DNA of 15,329 bases from Candidatus Omnitrophota bacterium (GCA_021735115.1 JAIPHQ010000006.1:1-15329), one strand, 5' to 3'. Counted from the stretch's first letter, positions 1 to 7,315 are shown. The notes: generated from the sequence alone by a model not told the origin. Translations and numbers: made by a program.

Positions 1-165
1 CCAATCATAGCGATTAGTAGTAACTTCAGCAGAAAAAACCCAATCATCAGAAATTTTCTCTAAATTTTCTACCTCAAGGCCAGCTGAAGTAAGGCGCTTG
101 GCAATATCTTGAGCTGAATTTTTAATATCTACAAATTGTTTTATAAAGTTAAGGCTAAAATCCAT
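1..165 (-). CDS. pheT: Phenylalanine--tRNA ligase beta subunit, N-terminal part (partial, runs off the window)
   Basis: Only the first 55 codons are inside the window. They read as the N-terminus of the PheRS beta chain: MDFSLNFIKQFVDIKNS at the start, an AKRLTSAGLEVENLE stretch, and VTTNRYDW at the window edge, which matches the usual 'VTPNRPDCL'-like segment of this domain. The beta subunit joins PheS in an (alpha-beta)2 enzyme that charges tRNA-Phe; its editing and tRNA-binding domains would lie further left. The ATG lies 4 bases after the pheS stop, as expected for a pheST operon. No Shine-Dalgarno sequence is obvious, so translation may be coupled to pheS. The identification rests on the short N-terminal match plus the position after pheS, which together are convincing. 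Confidence 0.88.
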   Translation of the reverse strand, partial: MDFSLNFIKQFVDIKNSAQDIAKRLTSAGLEVENLEKISDDWVFSAEVTTNRYDW

Positions 166-169
166 AATT

Positions 170-1219
170 TTAAATAGAAAATTGTTTTAGGAAATTTGTA
201 TCATTTTCATAAAAAAGCCTAATATCATTTATTTGATATTTTTGCATAACAATTCTATCGACGCCCATCCCAAAAGCAAAACCCTGATATTTTTTACTAT
301 CTATATTACAAGCTTCTAACACATCAGGATGAATCATCCCGCAACCCAATATCTCAAGCCAACCCTTACCCTTACAAACTGGGCATCTTTCTTGTTTTTT
401 TTGTTTATTTTTCTTTGAACAAATAACACATGAGACATCAACCTCTGCAGAGGGTTCGGTAAAAGGAAAAAAATGAGGCCTAAACCGCAACTGGACCTCT
501 TGAGAAAAAAACTGTCGAGCGAAATAAAGAAGCGTTCCTTTTAGGTGCGAAAAATTTATATCTTGGCCAACCACAAATCCTTCTATTTGATAAAACATAA
601 AAGAATGGGTCGCATCAACTACATCCGGCCGGTAAACCCTACCAGGAGAAATAACAGCTAAAGGAGGTTCAACCTGCTGCATGATTCTTATTTGGGAAGG
701 AGAGGTGTGGCTTCTCAACAGCCAATTTCCACTTTTTTTATCTTTTTTGGCTAAATCTAGGTAAAAGGTATCAAAGGCATCCCGAGAAGGATGGTCAAGC
801 GGAATATTTAAAGCAGAAAAATTATGCCACTCATCCTCGACTTCATTACCTTCTATAATATTAAATCCTAACTCTTTAAAAATTAAACATATTTCTTTTG
901 TAACTGAACTTAAAATATGTATTGATCCTTTTTGAGGGTGTTTGGCTGGATAAGTTAAATCTAATCTCTCTTCTTTCTGAACTTTATTTGACAACTTTTC
1001 TTCAATAGCTGAACTTATTTGATTTTTTAAAATGTTCAACTCTTTACCCCAATTGCCTCTTTCTTGTTTAGGCAAATTGGGAATATTAGAAAAAAGTTCA
1101 GATATTTTAGACTTTCTGCCTAAATATTTTATCTTTAGATTCTCGATAAAATCTTTATTTTCTGCTTGTTTTAAATCTTTTTCAAATGATTCTTTTATTT
1201 TTTTTATTTCTTGTGCCAT
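170..1219 (-). CDS. pheS: Phenylalanine--tRNA ligase alpha subunit
   Basis: Catalytic class II subunit of phenylalanyl-tRNA synthetase (349 aa, a normal length). Residues 1 to about 85 form the N-terminal coiled-coil arm that contacts tRNA. The catalytic core follows, with the motif 2 region FRPHFFPFTEPSAEVDV at 246-262 and motif 3 GFAFGMGVDRIVM at 313-325. The conserved GWLEILGCGMIHP segment is at 286-298. Two CxxC pairs (C264/C267 and C279/C282), separated by an 11-residue lysine-rich loop, form a possible zinc-ribbon just before that segment; similar cysteines occur in many bacterial PheS proteins. The ATG overlaps the upstream membrane-protein gene by 16 bases and has no clear Shine-Dalgarno sequence, which suggests coupled translation. 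The neighbour pheT follows after 4 bases. Confidence 0.97.
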   Translation of the reverse strand: MAQEIKKIKESFEKDLKQAENKDFIENLKIKYLGRKSKISELFSNIPNLPKQERGNWGKELNILKNQISSAIEEKLSNKVQKEERLDLTYPAKHPQKGSIHILSSVTKEICLIFKELGFNIIEGNEVEDEWHNFSALNIPLDHPSRDAFDTFYLDLAKKDKKSGNWLLRSHTSPSQIRIMQQVEPPLAVISPGRVYRPDVVDATHSFMFYQIEGFVVGQDINFSHLKGTLLYFARQFFSQEVQLRFRPHFFPFTEPSAEVDVSCVICSKKNKQKKQERCPVCKGKGWLEILGCGMIHPDVLEACNIDSKKYQGFAFGMGVDRIVMQKYQINDIRLFYENDTNFLKQFSI

Positions 1220-1821
1220 AATTTTATTTTTATAAGATAAATAATCCCTATTGTCAAGAAAATTACAAAACCAATCAAAGCAGCCTTCTTTTTTTCGATA
1301 GATATTGAATGGATAAGTTCTTTTCCCTGTTTTACCACTTCTAAATCAACTAGATGAACAGCTCTCTGGTTAGAAATAGGGCAATTTTTATAGAAAACAC
1401 CTTCAATTTCAACTATATCTCCTTTTCTTTTATAATCCCCCCAATAAGTAATTTTATCTATGTTGCTATGGTCTTTTAAAAAAATACCTATATTATAATT
1501 TTGTGACTGTACATTAAACCAGCTTCCTTCTTTAGTATTAAGCAAGTCCCCGATGATTTCAGATTTAAATAAAACTTTCTTTTTGTCATATTTTTCCGGA
1601 GTTTCAATTAATTTTGCTAAACTTACTTGATAAGATTGCGCCCAGCCAGTTAAGGAAAATAAAAAAATCAGGGTTAAAGTAAAAAATAATACCACGCCTT
1701 TAAATTTAAAAATCTGTGTACCCCCTTTTTTATCTGCCGTGAACCAGAACAAAGTACGGTCCACGGCAGCCCTGAACCGTGATTTTGCAAAGCAAAATCT
1801 CTGGTTCGGGGCTGTGTTCAT
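1204..1821 (-). CDS. Membrane-anchored protein with a small extracytoplasmic domain, possibly OB-like; start uncertain
   Basis: 205 residues as read from the ATG at 1821. I do not recognise a named family. Residues 43-62 form a hydrophobic signal-peptide-like helix ending GWAQS. Residues 63-175 form a soluble domain containing LIETPEKYDKKKV, GDYKRKGDIVEIEGVFY and RAVHLVDLEVV, whose alternating beta pattern resembles an OB fold (weak inference). Residues 180-198 form a second membrane helix, followed by a basic tail (KIKLWHKK). The expected topology is a domain outside the inner membrane held by the C-terminal helix. The first 36 codons are translated from an inserted hairpin repeat (1712-1830), so the natural start may be further in, for example GTG at 1695. 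The gene lies 8 bases after trkH and overlaps pheS by 16 bases. Any link to K+ transport is only suggested by position. Confidence 0.7.
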   Translation of the reverse strand: MNTAPNQRFCFAKSRFRAAVDRTLFWFTADKKGGTQIFKFKGVVLFFTLTLIFLFSLTGWAQSYQVSLAKLIETPEKYDKKKVLFKSEIIGDLLNTKEGSWFNVQSQNYNIGIFLKDHSNIDKITYWGDYKRKGDIVEIEGVFYKNCPISNQRAVHLVDLEVVKQGKELIHSISIEKKKAALIGFVIFLTIGIIYLIKIKLWHKK

Positions 1822-1830
1822 CTGTGCCCC
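1712..1830. repeat. Inserted hairpin repeat element with flanking short direct repeats, overlapping a gene start
   Basis: About 100 bases contain two inverted repeats: CTGCCGTG (1734-1741) with CACGGCAG (1762-1769), and a longer interrupted stem 1767-1814 made of CAGCCC/GGGCTG, GAACC/GGTTC and GATTTTGC/GCAAAATC around an AAA loop. Both ends carry a near-identical word on the plus strand, ATCTGTGtaCCCCC at 1712-1725 and ATCTGTGcCCC at 1820-1830, which look like a target duplication or terminal repeats. The outer word resembles 'cacagatgaacacagat'-type repeats that I recall from genomes of several environmental bacteria. The element lies exactly at the 3' end of trkH and 5' end of the next gene, and its reading frame is open, so it adds codons to that protein. 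No transposase is encoded; it would have to move, if at all, with help from elsewhere. Confidence 0.65.
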
Positions 1831-3314
1831 TATTTTCTAAAAAATGATAACAATGCTCCTAAAGTAACAAAAATTGCAATAAACTCTAGCCGGCCTATCC
1901 ACATCTGAATTATGTATACCACCTTTAAAATAGCAGGCATGGTAGGGCTAGTTATCCCGCTAGACAAACCTACATTTGCAGTTGCAGAAACTGATTCAAA
2001 AAGAGCAGCAGTAGCTGGATAACCCAAACCAATAGCTACTAATGCGCCCGCCACATAGGTAATTATAAATAAAATAAAAATTATAAAAGCATCTCTTATC
2101 TTTTTATTAGTTAAAAGAACATCATTCAAATGATGATATTTTTCTTTAAATACTGCACCCGGGGGCATAATCCAGCGTTTAACCTCAGCACGAATAGTTT
2201 TAAAAATAATCCCTATCCGTAATAATTTAATACCACCGGTAGTAGAACAAACCCCTCCTCCGATCATCATCGCAAATATTACGGCTAAAAGAGAAAGAAG
2301 AGGAAATCCCATTAAAACGCCCTCTTCTAAATTAGTAAAACCACACCCGGTATGTGCTGATATAAGCTGATAAAAACCGCCTCTAAATAATTGCGAAAGG
2401 TTACTCCCTAAAAAAGGAATATAAGTTAATAATGTTAATGAAAAAAAAGTAAAAATAAAAGTTTTTATTTCAAAATTTTTAAATATTTCCTTTTTATCTT
2501 TGTGCCAAAGCCAAAAATGTAAATTAAAATTAAAAGCTCCTAATATCATAAAAACAAGTGTAGCAATTTCTAGGTAAAAACTATGATAATAAGCAATACT
2601 TTGTTTATAGGGAGTAAATCCGCCTGTATCAAAAGCAGCAAAAAACAACCAAAATGCTTGAAAAATTGATTTAACTGAAGATAAACCAATTCTGTTTAAT
2701 ATAAAAAAGAAAACAGCTACCCCTAAAATTAAATAAACAAAACTAACCTTCCAGATAAACCTAGCCGTTCCAACAACATTTGGCAAAATTCTTTCCTGTC
2801 TTCCTTCACCAAGATAAAATCCTACCGCAACTTTTCTGGTTTGAATTAATATTGAAAGACTAGCTAAGATTATACCCTGGCCACCAATAAACATAGTAAG
2901 ATGCCGCCAGCTATTATGAGCAAAAGACATATGATCTAGATCTTGTACTAAAATCAATCCAGTCGTAGCAAACCCACTCATGGCTTCAAACCAAGCATCT
3001 AAAAAAGAACCGAAATGCCCAGATAAAATAAGAGGAATGGCTCCTAAAAGCGAGAAGAATAACCAGCCTAAGCTAACTGTAAAAAAGGTGTGTACCCAAG
3101 ATATTTCTTTTTTGATTGGAAAAAAAACTAATAAAAAAAATCCTAGAGCTCCACTTACAGTTGCACCAATAATAAAATCAAAAAGAGGAGATATTTCATC
3201 CATAATCAGCGCCACCAAAAGCGGAACTAACATAAAAAAGCTTAATCCTAAGATTAATCTCCCCAGTAAATTTAAAATTGTTGATAGATCTTTTTTGGTA
3301 GGTGAAATTATCAT
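1830..3314 (-). CDS. trkH: Trk-type potassium uptake channel subunit TrkH
   Basis: Integral membrane K+ translocating subunit (494 aa, close to E. coli TrkH). It is strongly hydrophobic, with the repeated membrane-pore-membrane plan of the TrkH/KtrB/HKT superfamily. Four pore loops are visible: ATTGL (116-120), DTGGF (229-233), TGCGF (322-326) and ANVGL (446-450). Each keeps the filter glycine, which in this superfamily goes with K+ selectivity. The C-terminal MWIGRLEF signature is at 471-478. The ATG begins 2 bases after the stop of a 36-residue membrane-protein gene and has no Shine-Dalgarno sequence, so it is probably translationally coupled to the RCK genes upstream. Gating by the neighbouring RCK proteins, by analogy to TrkH-TrkA, is expected. 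The stop lies inside the edge of the hairpin repeat. Confidence 0.95.
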   Translation of the reverse strand: MIISPTKKDLSTILNLLGRLILGLSFFMLVPLLVALIMDEISPLFDFIIGATVSGALGFFLLVFFPIKKEISWVHTFFTVSLGWLFFSLLGAIPLILSGHFGSFLDAWFEAMSGFATTGLILVQDLDHMSFAHNSWRHLTMFIGGQGIILASLSILIQTRKVAVGFYLGEGRQERILPNVVGTARFIWKVSFVYLILGVAVFFFILNRIGLSSVKSIFQAFWLFFAAFDTGGFTPYKQSIAYYHSFYLEIATLVFMILGAFNFNLHFWLWHKDKKEIFKNFEIKTFIFTFFSLTLLTYIPFLGSNLSQLFRGGFYQLISAHTGCGFTNLEEGVLMGFPLLSLLAVIFAMMIGGGVCSTTGGIKLLRIGIIFKTIRAEVKRWIMPPGAVFKEKYHHLNDVLLTNKKIRDAFIIFILFIITYVAGALVAIGLGYPATAALFESVSATANVGLSSGITSPTMPAILKVVYIIQMWIGRLEFIAIFVTLGALLSFFRK

Positions 3315-3316
3315 AA

Positions 3317-3427
3317 CTAAATTTTAAGAAGAAAAAAGAAGTTTACAGCCAATGCTAATAGATATCCGGCTAAAATAATCACTAAACAACAACAAATTTC
3401 TAGAATAATGCCTAAAAGAGGTTTCAT
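3317..3427 (-). CDS. 36-residue single-helix membrane protein between TrkA and TrkH
   Basis: A short open frame (ATG at 3427-3425, stop TAG at 3319-3317) fills the gap between the RCK gene and trkH almost exactly. Its ATG shares a base with the upstream stop (TAATG), and its stop is 2 bases before the trkH ATG. It begins MKPLLGIILE, then has three consecutive cysteines at 12-14, and is hydrophobic from about residue 4 to 34, ending LLKI: one membrane helix with a short N-terminal tail. The exact fit between two cotranscribed genes argues for real translation. A functional comparison is KdpF, the tiny hydrophobic subunit of the Kdp K+ ATPase, but no sequence relation is claimed. It might stabilise TrkH, or it may serve mainly to couple translation. 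I do not recognise a family. Confidence 0.68.
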   Translation of the reverse strand: MKPLLGIILEICCCLVIILAGYLLALAVNFFFLLKI

Positions 3428-4092
3428 TATACCTTTCCGATAAGAGACCTAGTTAAATCTGTTTCGCTGTCAATTAAAGTAGCAGCGATTATTTCATCTC
3501 CGGGAAGAATAGTGGTTGAACCAGAAGGAATAACAATTTCAGGCCCGCGTAATACAGAAATCAAAACTGAATTAGAAGGAAGTTTAATATCTTTTAAAGA
3601 TTTGTTAGCCACAGGAGAATCTTCTGGAATATCAACTCTAACGATAGAAAGCCTTCCTTTTTTAATACTTAACAGATTCATCACATCAGAGAAAGATGCT
3701 TCTTCTTCGACAACTCGCGCAATAATTGAAGTTGAATCCACGGGATTATCAACTTTCATGTATTTATACAAAGGAATATGCTTTGGATCATTAACTCGAG
3801 AAACTGTTCTTTTTATCCCAAAAAAATCCTTGGCTAGATATGAAATAATGATATTGTCTTCATCAGCTGAAGTTGCTGCAACAGAGACATCTACTTTTTC
3901 TATTTTTGCTTCTCTTAAAACACCTGGATAAGTTGCATCCCCACAAATGATCATTATATTATCTAATTTACTAGCCAAAGAATCACAAAGTTCTCGATTT
4001 TTATCAATTAAGCAAACTTGATGTTTATCTTCCTTAAGCCTTTCTGCTAAAATTAATCCTAGCCGGCCTGCGCCAGCAATTACAATATACAC
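3427..4092 (-). CDS. trkA: TrkA/KtrA-type RCK regulatory protein of K+ uptake (RCK_N + RCK_C)
   Basis: Cytoplasmic nucleotide-binding regulator of a Trk/Ktr K+ channel (221 aa, the length of single-RCK KtrA proteins rather than the tandem 458-aa E. coli TrkA). The Rossmann RCK_N domain has the GAGRLG dinucleotide loop at 7-12, an acidic D30 at the end of strand 2 for ribose binding, and GDAT at 51-54. The RCK_C domain spans roughly 138-210, with the typical LPGDEI segment at 196-201. The start is GTG at 4092; it overlaps the upstream RCK_N-only gene by 13 bases in another frame, and the stop overlaps the next small gene by one base. Partner of TrkH at 1830-3314. Probably assembles as a ring with the RCK_N protein or with itself. 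Confidence 0.92.
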   Translation of the reverse strand: MYIVIAGAGRLGLILAERLKEDKHQVCLIDKNRELCDSLASKLDNIMIICGDATYPGVLREAKIEKVDVSVAATSADEDNIIISYLAKDFFGIKRTVSRVNDPKHIPLYKYMKVDNPVDSTSIIARVVEEEASFSDVMNLLSIKKGRLSIVRVDIPEDSPVANKSLKDIKLPSNSVLISVLRGPEIVIPSGSTTILPGDEIIAATLIDSETDLTRSLIGKV

Positions 4093-4475
4093 TTTTTTAA
4101 TACCTCACCCAATAGATAGGTTTTATTAATTATAGTTAAACCTTCTTCTCCAAATATTTTTTTCTTCATGGCATCATTTACTTGTAAAACTACTTTTTTA
4201 GTTTTATACTTTCTTTTGGCAACTTTTCCAACAACTAGATTAAGATTATCATTGCCGGTAAGTAAAAAAAGGGCATCTGCCTCTTTAATCCCGGCTTTTT
4301 CTAAAGTAACCACATCTAAAGCATCTGCCCATATTTTTTTTCCGTTAAAATCTTCCTTTAAAAAATCAAGATTTTTTAAACTCTTGTCAATTACAACAAC
4401 ATTTTCTTTACTGGATAGCTCTTGGGCTAAAGCCCTCCCAGCACGGCTACACCCAACAATAATTACATATTTCAT
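4080..4475 (-). CDS. RCK_N-only (TrkA N-terminal domain) protein
   Basis: 131 residues comprising just one TrkA-type Rossmann domain. The nucleotide loop reads GCSRAG (8-13), where the central glycine of GxGxxG is replaced by serine. D30 follows strand 2, and a LLTGNDNLNL segment at 71-80 corresponds to the usual 'AxTxxDexN' region. There is no RCK_C domain. It overlaps the full RCK gene by 13 bases, and 19 bases separate it from rplT, so it is the first gene of the K+ module within the ribosomal cluster. E. coli TrkA fuses two RCK units in one chain; this gene and its neighbour may be a split, shortened version of that arrangement, with this one a regulatory or structural partner. The overlap places the two genes in different frames, but both have full domain starts, so a simple frameshift is unlikely. 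Confidence 0.82.
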   Translation of the reverse strand: MKYVIIVGCSRAGRALAQELSSKENVVVIDKSLKNLDFLKEDFNGKKIWADALDVVTLEKAGIKEADALFLLTGNDNLNLVVGKVAKRKYKTKKVVLQVNDAMKKKIFGEEGLTIINKTYLLGEVLKKCIL

Positions 4476-4494
4476 AATTCTTTGGCCATATCCT

Positions 4495-4839
4495 TTAGTT
4501 TTTTATTTTCTCTACAATCTGATCAAAAACCTCTGGATTTTCAGAAGCAATCAATGCTAACACGTTGCGGGAAAGAATTATATTATTCTTTTTTAAATCA
4601 TTAATTAATTCCCGATAAGATGTTCCCCTTTCTCTGGCAGCTGCATTAAGACGGGTAATCCATAGCGAACGAAACTCTCTTTTTTTAAGCCTTCTGTGAT
4701 TATAAGCATAGACGTAGGCCCTGCGTAAAGTTTCAGTTGCCCTACGATAGTTTTTAGACCGTCTTCCCCAATACCCTTTAGCCTGTTTTAGGACTTTTTT
4801 CTTTCTTTTTCTAGAAGCTACAGGACTTCTCACTCTCAT
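4495..4839 (-). CDS. rplT: 50S ribosomal protein L20
   Basis: 114 aa, the normal length of bL20. It shows the basic N-terminal extension (MRVRSPVASRKRKKKVLKQAKGY, cut here to the first 20: MRVRSPVASRKRKKKVLKQA) and the conserved globular part with YAYNHRRLKKREFRSLWI and RLNAAARERG at 63-72 onwards. It binds 23S rRNA early in large-subunit assembly. A Shine-Dalgarno sequence (AAAGGAG) lies 6-7 bases before the ATG. It follows rpmI by 30 bases in the standard infC-rpmI-rplT order. In several bacteria L20 represses this operon by binding its mRNA; no such site was identified here. The next gene downstream is the K+ module rather than pheS. Confidence 0.97.
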   Translation of the reverse strand: MRVRSPVASRKRKKKVLKQAKGYWGRRSKNYRRATETLRRAYVYAYNHRRLKKREFRSLWITRLNAAARERGTSYRELINDLKKNNIILSRNVLALIASENPEVFDQIVEKIKN

Positions 4840-4869
4840 AATAAACTCCTTTTTAACAATTTAACTAAC

Positions 4870-5070
4870 TTAAGCAGAATAGGGTAAAGCTCTTTTTACC
4901 ACTTTTTGAAATTCTTTTGGCACTAAATCTTTTTTCCGTAAGTTTCTTTTTCTTTTACGGCCTTTTCCGCTCAACAAATGCCTTCTTCCGGCTTTTCCTT
5001 TTAACGCCTTTTTCTTTTTTGTAATTTTAATTCTTTTGGCAATTGATTTTCTTGTTTTTAATTTTGGCAT
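4870..5070 (-). CDS. rpmI: 50S ribosomal protein L35
   Basis: 66 aa, very basic, the usual size of bL35. The start MPKLKTRKSIAKRIKITKKK and the GKAGRRHLLSGKGRKRKRNL segment are diagnostic. It is a structural component of the large ribosomal subunit. A strong AGGAGG Shine-Dalgarno sequence lies 5 bases before the ATG. It lies 31 bases after infC and 30 before rplT in the conserved cluster. Nothing in the protein is unusual. Confidence 0.97.
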   Translation of the reverse strand: MPKLKTRKSIAKRIKITKKKKALKGKAGRRHLLSGKGRKRKRNLRKKDLVPKEFQKVVKRALPYSA

Positions 5071-5101
5071 ATCTTCCTCCTCAATATGTTGTCTATTATA
5101 G

Positions 5102-5608
5102 CTATTTCGGGCTTAAAGTAAATATCATAGTTTTACCCCTCATTACAGGTTCTTTATCTATTTGAGCGATAGGTTCTGTGTCTTTTATGATATTATCTAT
5201 GATCTTTCTCCCGATTTCTTTATGAGTAATTTCTCTTCCCTTATAACGCATCCTTATTCTTACTTTATGTCTTTTCTCTAAAAAACTTTTTATTCTTTTT
5301 AGCTTAACTTGATAGTCGTGTTGTTCTGTACGAGGTGTAATCCTAACTTCTTTAAGCTGGGAATGTTTCTGGTGTTTTTTTAATTCTTTCTCCCTTTTAT
5401 TTTGTTCATATTTATATTTTGTAAAATCCATTATCCGGCACACCGGCGGTTTTGCAGAAGGAGCAATCTCAACTAAATCAAGCCCATGCTCTCTTGCTTT
5501 ATCTAAAGCCTCCTTGCGGGTTACAATTCCTAATTGTTCTCCCTCGGGGCTAATTAACCTTAAATTTTCTGCAACAATTCTCAAATTCACTCTTACTCTT
5601 TTCTTCAC
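5102..5608 (-). CDS. infC: Translation initiation factor IF-3
   Basis: 168 aa, two-domain IF-3 that binds the 30S subunit, blocks premature 50S joining and checks the start codon. The N-domain shows VNLRIVAENLRLISPEGEQLG (shortened: LRLISPEGEQLG) and LDLVEIAPSAKPPVCRIMD. A lysine-rich linker follows at about residues 75-88, then the C-domain with KEVRITPRTEQHDYQVKLKR and RMRYKGREITHKEIG. The start is GTG at 5608, directly after the thrS stop (TAG/GTG, no gap), with AGGAGG 8 bases upstream inside the thrS end. Many bacteria start infC with a non-AUG codon, which IF-3 itself senses (AUU in E. coli); GUG here may be a mild version of that. Confidence 0.96.
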   Translation of the reverse strand: MKKRVRVNLRIVAENLRLISPEGEQLGIVTRKEALDKAREHGLDLVEIAPSAKPPVCRIMDFTKYKYEQNKREKELKKHQKHSQLKEVRITPRTEQHDYQVKLKRIKSFLEKRHKVRIRMRYKGREITHKEIGRKIIDNIIKDTEPIAQIDKEPVMRGKTMIFTLSPK

Positions 5609-7315
5609 CTATTTGGCCTCCTTTTTTAAAAAAGTTATCAATTGTTCTAATTTCTTTGAACCTAAATTTTCTTTTCCTCTTTTCCGTAAAGAAATTGTTT
5701 TGTCTTCCTTTTCTTGTCTTCCTACTATTACCATATAAGGTATCTTTAGGAGTTCCTTTTTTCTAATTTTTTTCTGTAGAGTTTCCTCATCTAAATCGCT
5801 CTCAACCCTAAAACCCTCTTCCTCTAATTTTGTTTTTATTCTTTTGGCATAATCAGCTACATCTTTATTGATATTTAAAACACTAATTTGGGTCGGTGCA
5901 AGCCAAAAAGGCAAAGCACCAGCAAAATGTTCTATCAATGTAGCCATAAATCTTTCTAGGCTTCCTAAGATAACACGGTGAATCATTACCACCCTTTGAT
6001 CATTATCTTCCTTTGAACGATAAGTCAAATCAAACCTTTCGGGAATATTATAATCAAGCTGAACAGTAGCACACTGCCAGCTTCTTCCGATAGCATCTTT
6101 TAAGATAATATCTATTTTAGGCCCATAAAAAGCTCCATCTCCGGGGTTTAATTTATAATTAAGTTTTTTCTTCTTCAAGACTTCTTCTAAAATATTTTCT
6201 GCTTCTTCCCAATCTTTCTGCTTTCCAATAAACTCATCCGGACGAGTGCTTAATTCTGCGCTATAGTCACTAAAACCAAATTTCTCCATAGTAGATTTGA
6301 CAAATTCAATAACTCCTTCAATTTCAGAATAAAGATCTTCTTTTTTACAAAAAATATGAGCATCATCTTGGGTAAAGCCTCTAAGACGAAGCAATCCATG
6401 CAATACTCCGCTTTTTTCAAACCGATAAACCGTGCCTAATTCAAACAGCCTAAGAGGAAGATCCCTAAAACTATGCAATTTTGATTTATAAACAAGAATA
6501 TGTCCAGGACAATTCATAGGTTTTAAAATAAATTCCTGGTCTTCCTTTTTAATTGGATACATATATTCTTGATAATAATCAAGATGGCCGCTTTTATCCC
6601 AAAGATTTTTATTCATGATATGGGGGGTATTAATCATCTGATAACCCCGCTTTAGATGCTGATCTATCTCCCAATCTGTAATAATTTTACGCAAAATTGC
6701 ACCCTTAGGAAGATAAAAAACTAATCCTGCCCCGGCTTGTTCTGGGTATATATCAAATAGCCCTAACTCTTTACCTAATTTACGATGATCTCTTTTTTTT
6801 GCCTCTTCTATCCGGTTTAAATATTTCTTTAAGCTTTTTCTGTCAGGAAAAACTGTTCCATATATCCGGCTTAATTGGGCATTTTTCTGATCACCCCGCC
6901 AATAAGCTCCTGATACCGAAAGCAATTTAAAGTTTTTTAAAGGCCCAGTGTCTTTTAGGTGCGGCCCCTTACATAAATCTATAAAATCATTATGCTGAAA
7001 AATTGAAACTTTATCTTTTCCTAAATCTTTAATTAATTCTATTTTATAAATCTCACCTTTTTTTCTAAAAAAATCTATAGCTTCCTCTTTACTCAATTCT
7101 TTCTGGCTAAAGGGTAGTTTGGATTTTATCTCCTCTTCCATCAATTTTTCAATTTTGGGTAAATCTTCTTCACTCAACCCTCCCGGAATATCAAAATCAT
7201 AGTAAAACCCTTCTTCAATAGCAGGGCCTATACCTAACTTAGCCTCTGGATACAGTTTTTTAACTGCTGAAGCTAAAACGTGTGAGCATGAATGTCTTAA
7301 AATCTTTAAGTCCAT
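5609..7315 (-). CDS. thrS: Threonine--tRNA ligase lacking the TGS domain
   Basis: 568-aa class II synthetase charging tRNA-Thr, about 70 residues shorter than the 642-aa E. coli enzyme. It begins directly in the N2 editing domain: HSCSH at 8-12 supplies the HxxxH pair, and CKGPH at 115-119 supplies the other editing residues. The catalytic core carries the zinc ligands C269 (MNCPGH), H320 (DDAHIF) and H446 (IHRVILGS). Motif 2 FELGTVYRFE is at 291-300. The anticodon-binding domain covers about 470-565. The N-terminal TGS domain is absent: the frame upstream is open for only a short way, meets a TGA, and shows nothing TGS-like. No Shine-Dalgarno sequence precedes the ATG, but a TATAAT lies 8 bases upstream. 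It is the first protein gene of the cluster leading to infC, rpmI and rplT. Confidence 0.96.
   Translation of the reverse strand: MDLKILRHSCSHVLASAVKKLYPEAKLGIGPAIEEGFYYDFDIPGGLSEEDLPKIEKLMEEEIKSKLPFSQKELSKEEAIDFFRKKGEIYKIELIKDLGKDKVSIFQHNDFIDLCKGPHLKDTGPLKNFKLLSVSGAYWRGDQKNAQLSRIYGTVFPDRKSLKKYLNRIEEAKKRDHRKLGKELGLFDIYPEQAGAGLVFYLPKGAILRKIITDWEIDQHLKRGYQMINTPHIMNKNLWDKSGHLDYYQEYMYPIKKEDQEFILKPMNCPGHILVYKSKLHSFRDLPLRLFELGTVYRFEKSGVLHGLLRLRGFTQDDAHIFCKKEDLYSEIEGVIEFVKSTMEKFGFSDYSAELSTRPDEFIGKQKDWEEAENILEEVLKKKKLNYKLNPGDGAFYGPKIDIILKDAIGRSWQCATVQLDYNIPERFDLTYRSKEDNDQRVVMIHRVILGSLERFMATLIEHFAGALPFWLAPTQISVLNINKDVADYAKRIKTKLEEEGFRVESDLDEETLQKKIRKKELLKIPYMVIVGRQEKEDKTISLRKRGKENLGSKKLEQLITFLKKEAK

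Noticed and set aside
2980..3327. Plus-strand open frames opposite trkH and other genes
   Set aside because: They mirror the codon pattern of well-identified minus-strand genes, give no recognisable proteins and lack ribosome-binding sites.
4080..4475. RCK_N-only gene as a frameshifted piece of one tandem TrkA
   Set aside because: The next gene starts with its own complete RCK_N domain in the overlapping frame, so restoring a frame would still leave out RCK_C of the first unit. A normal short gene is the simpler reading.
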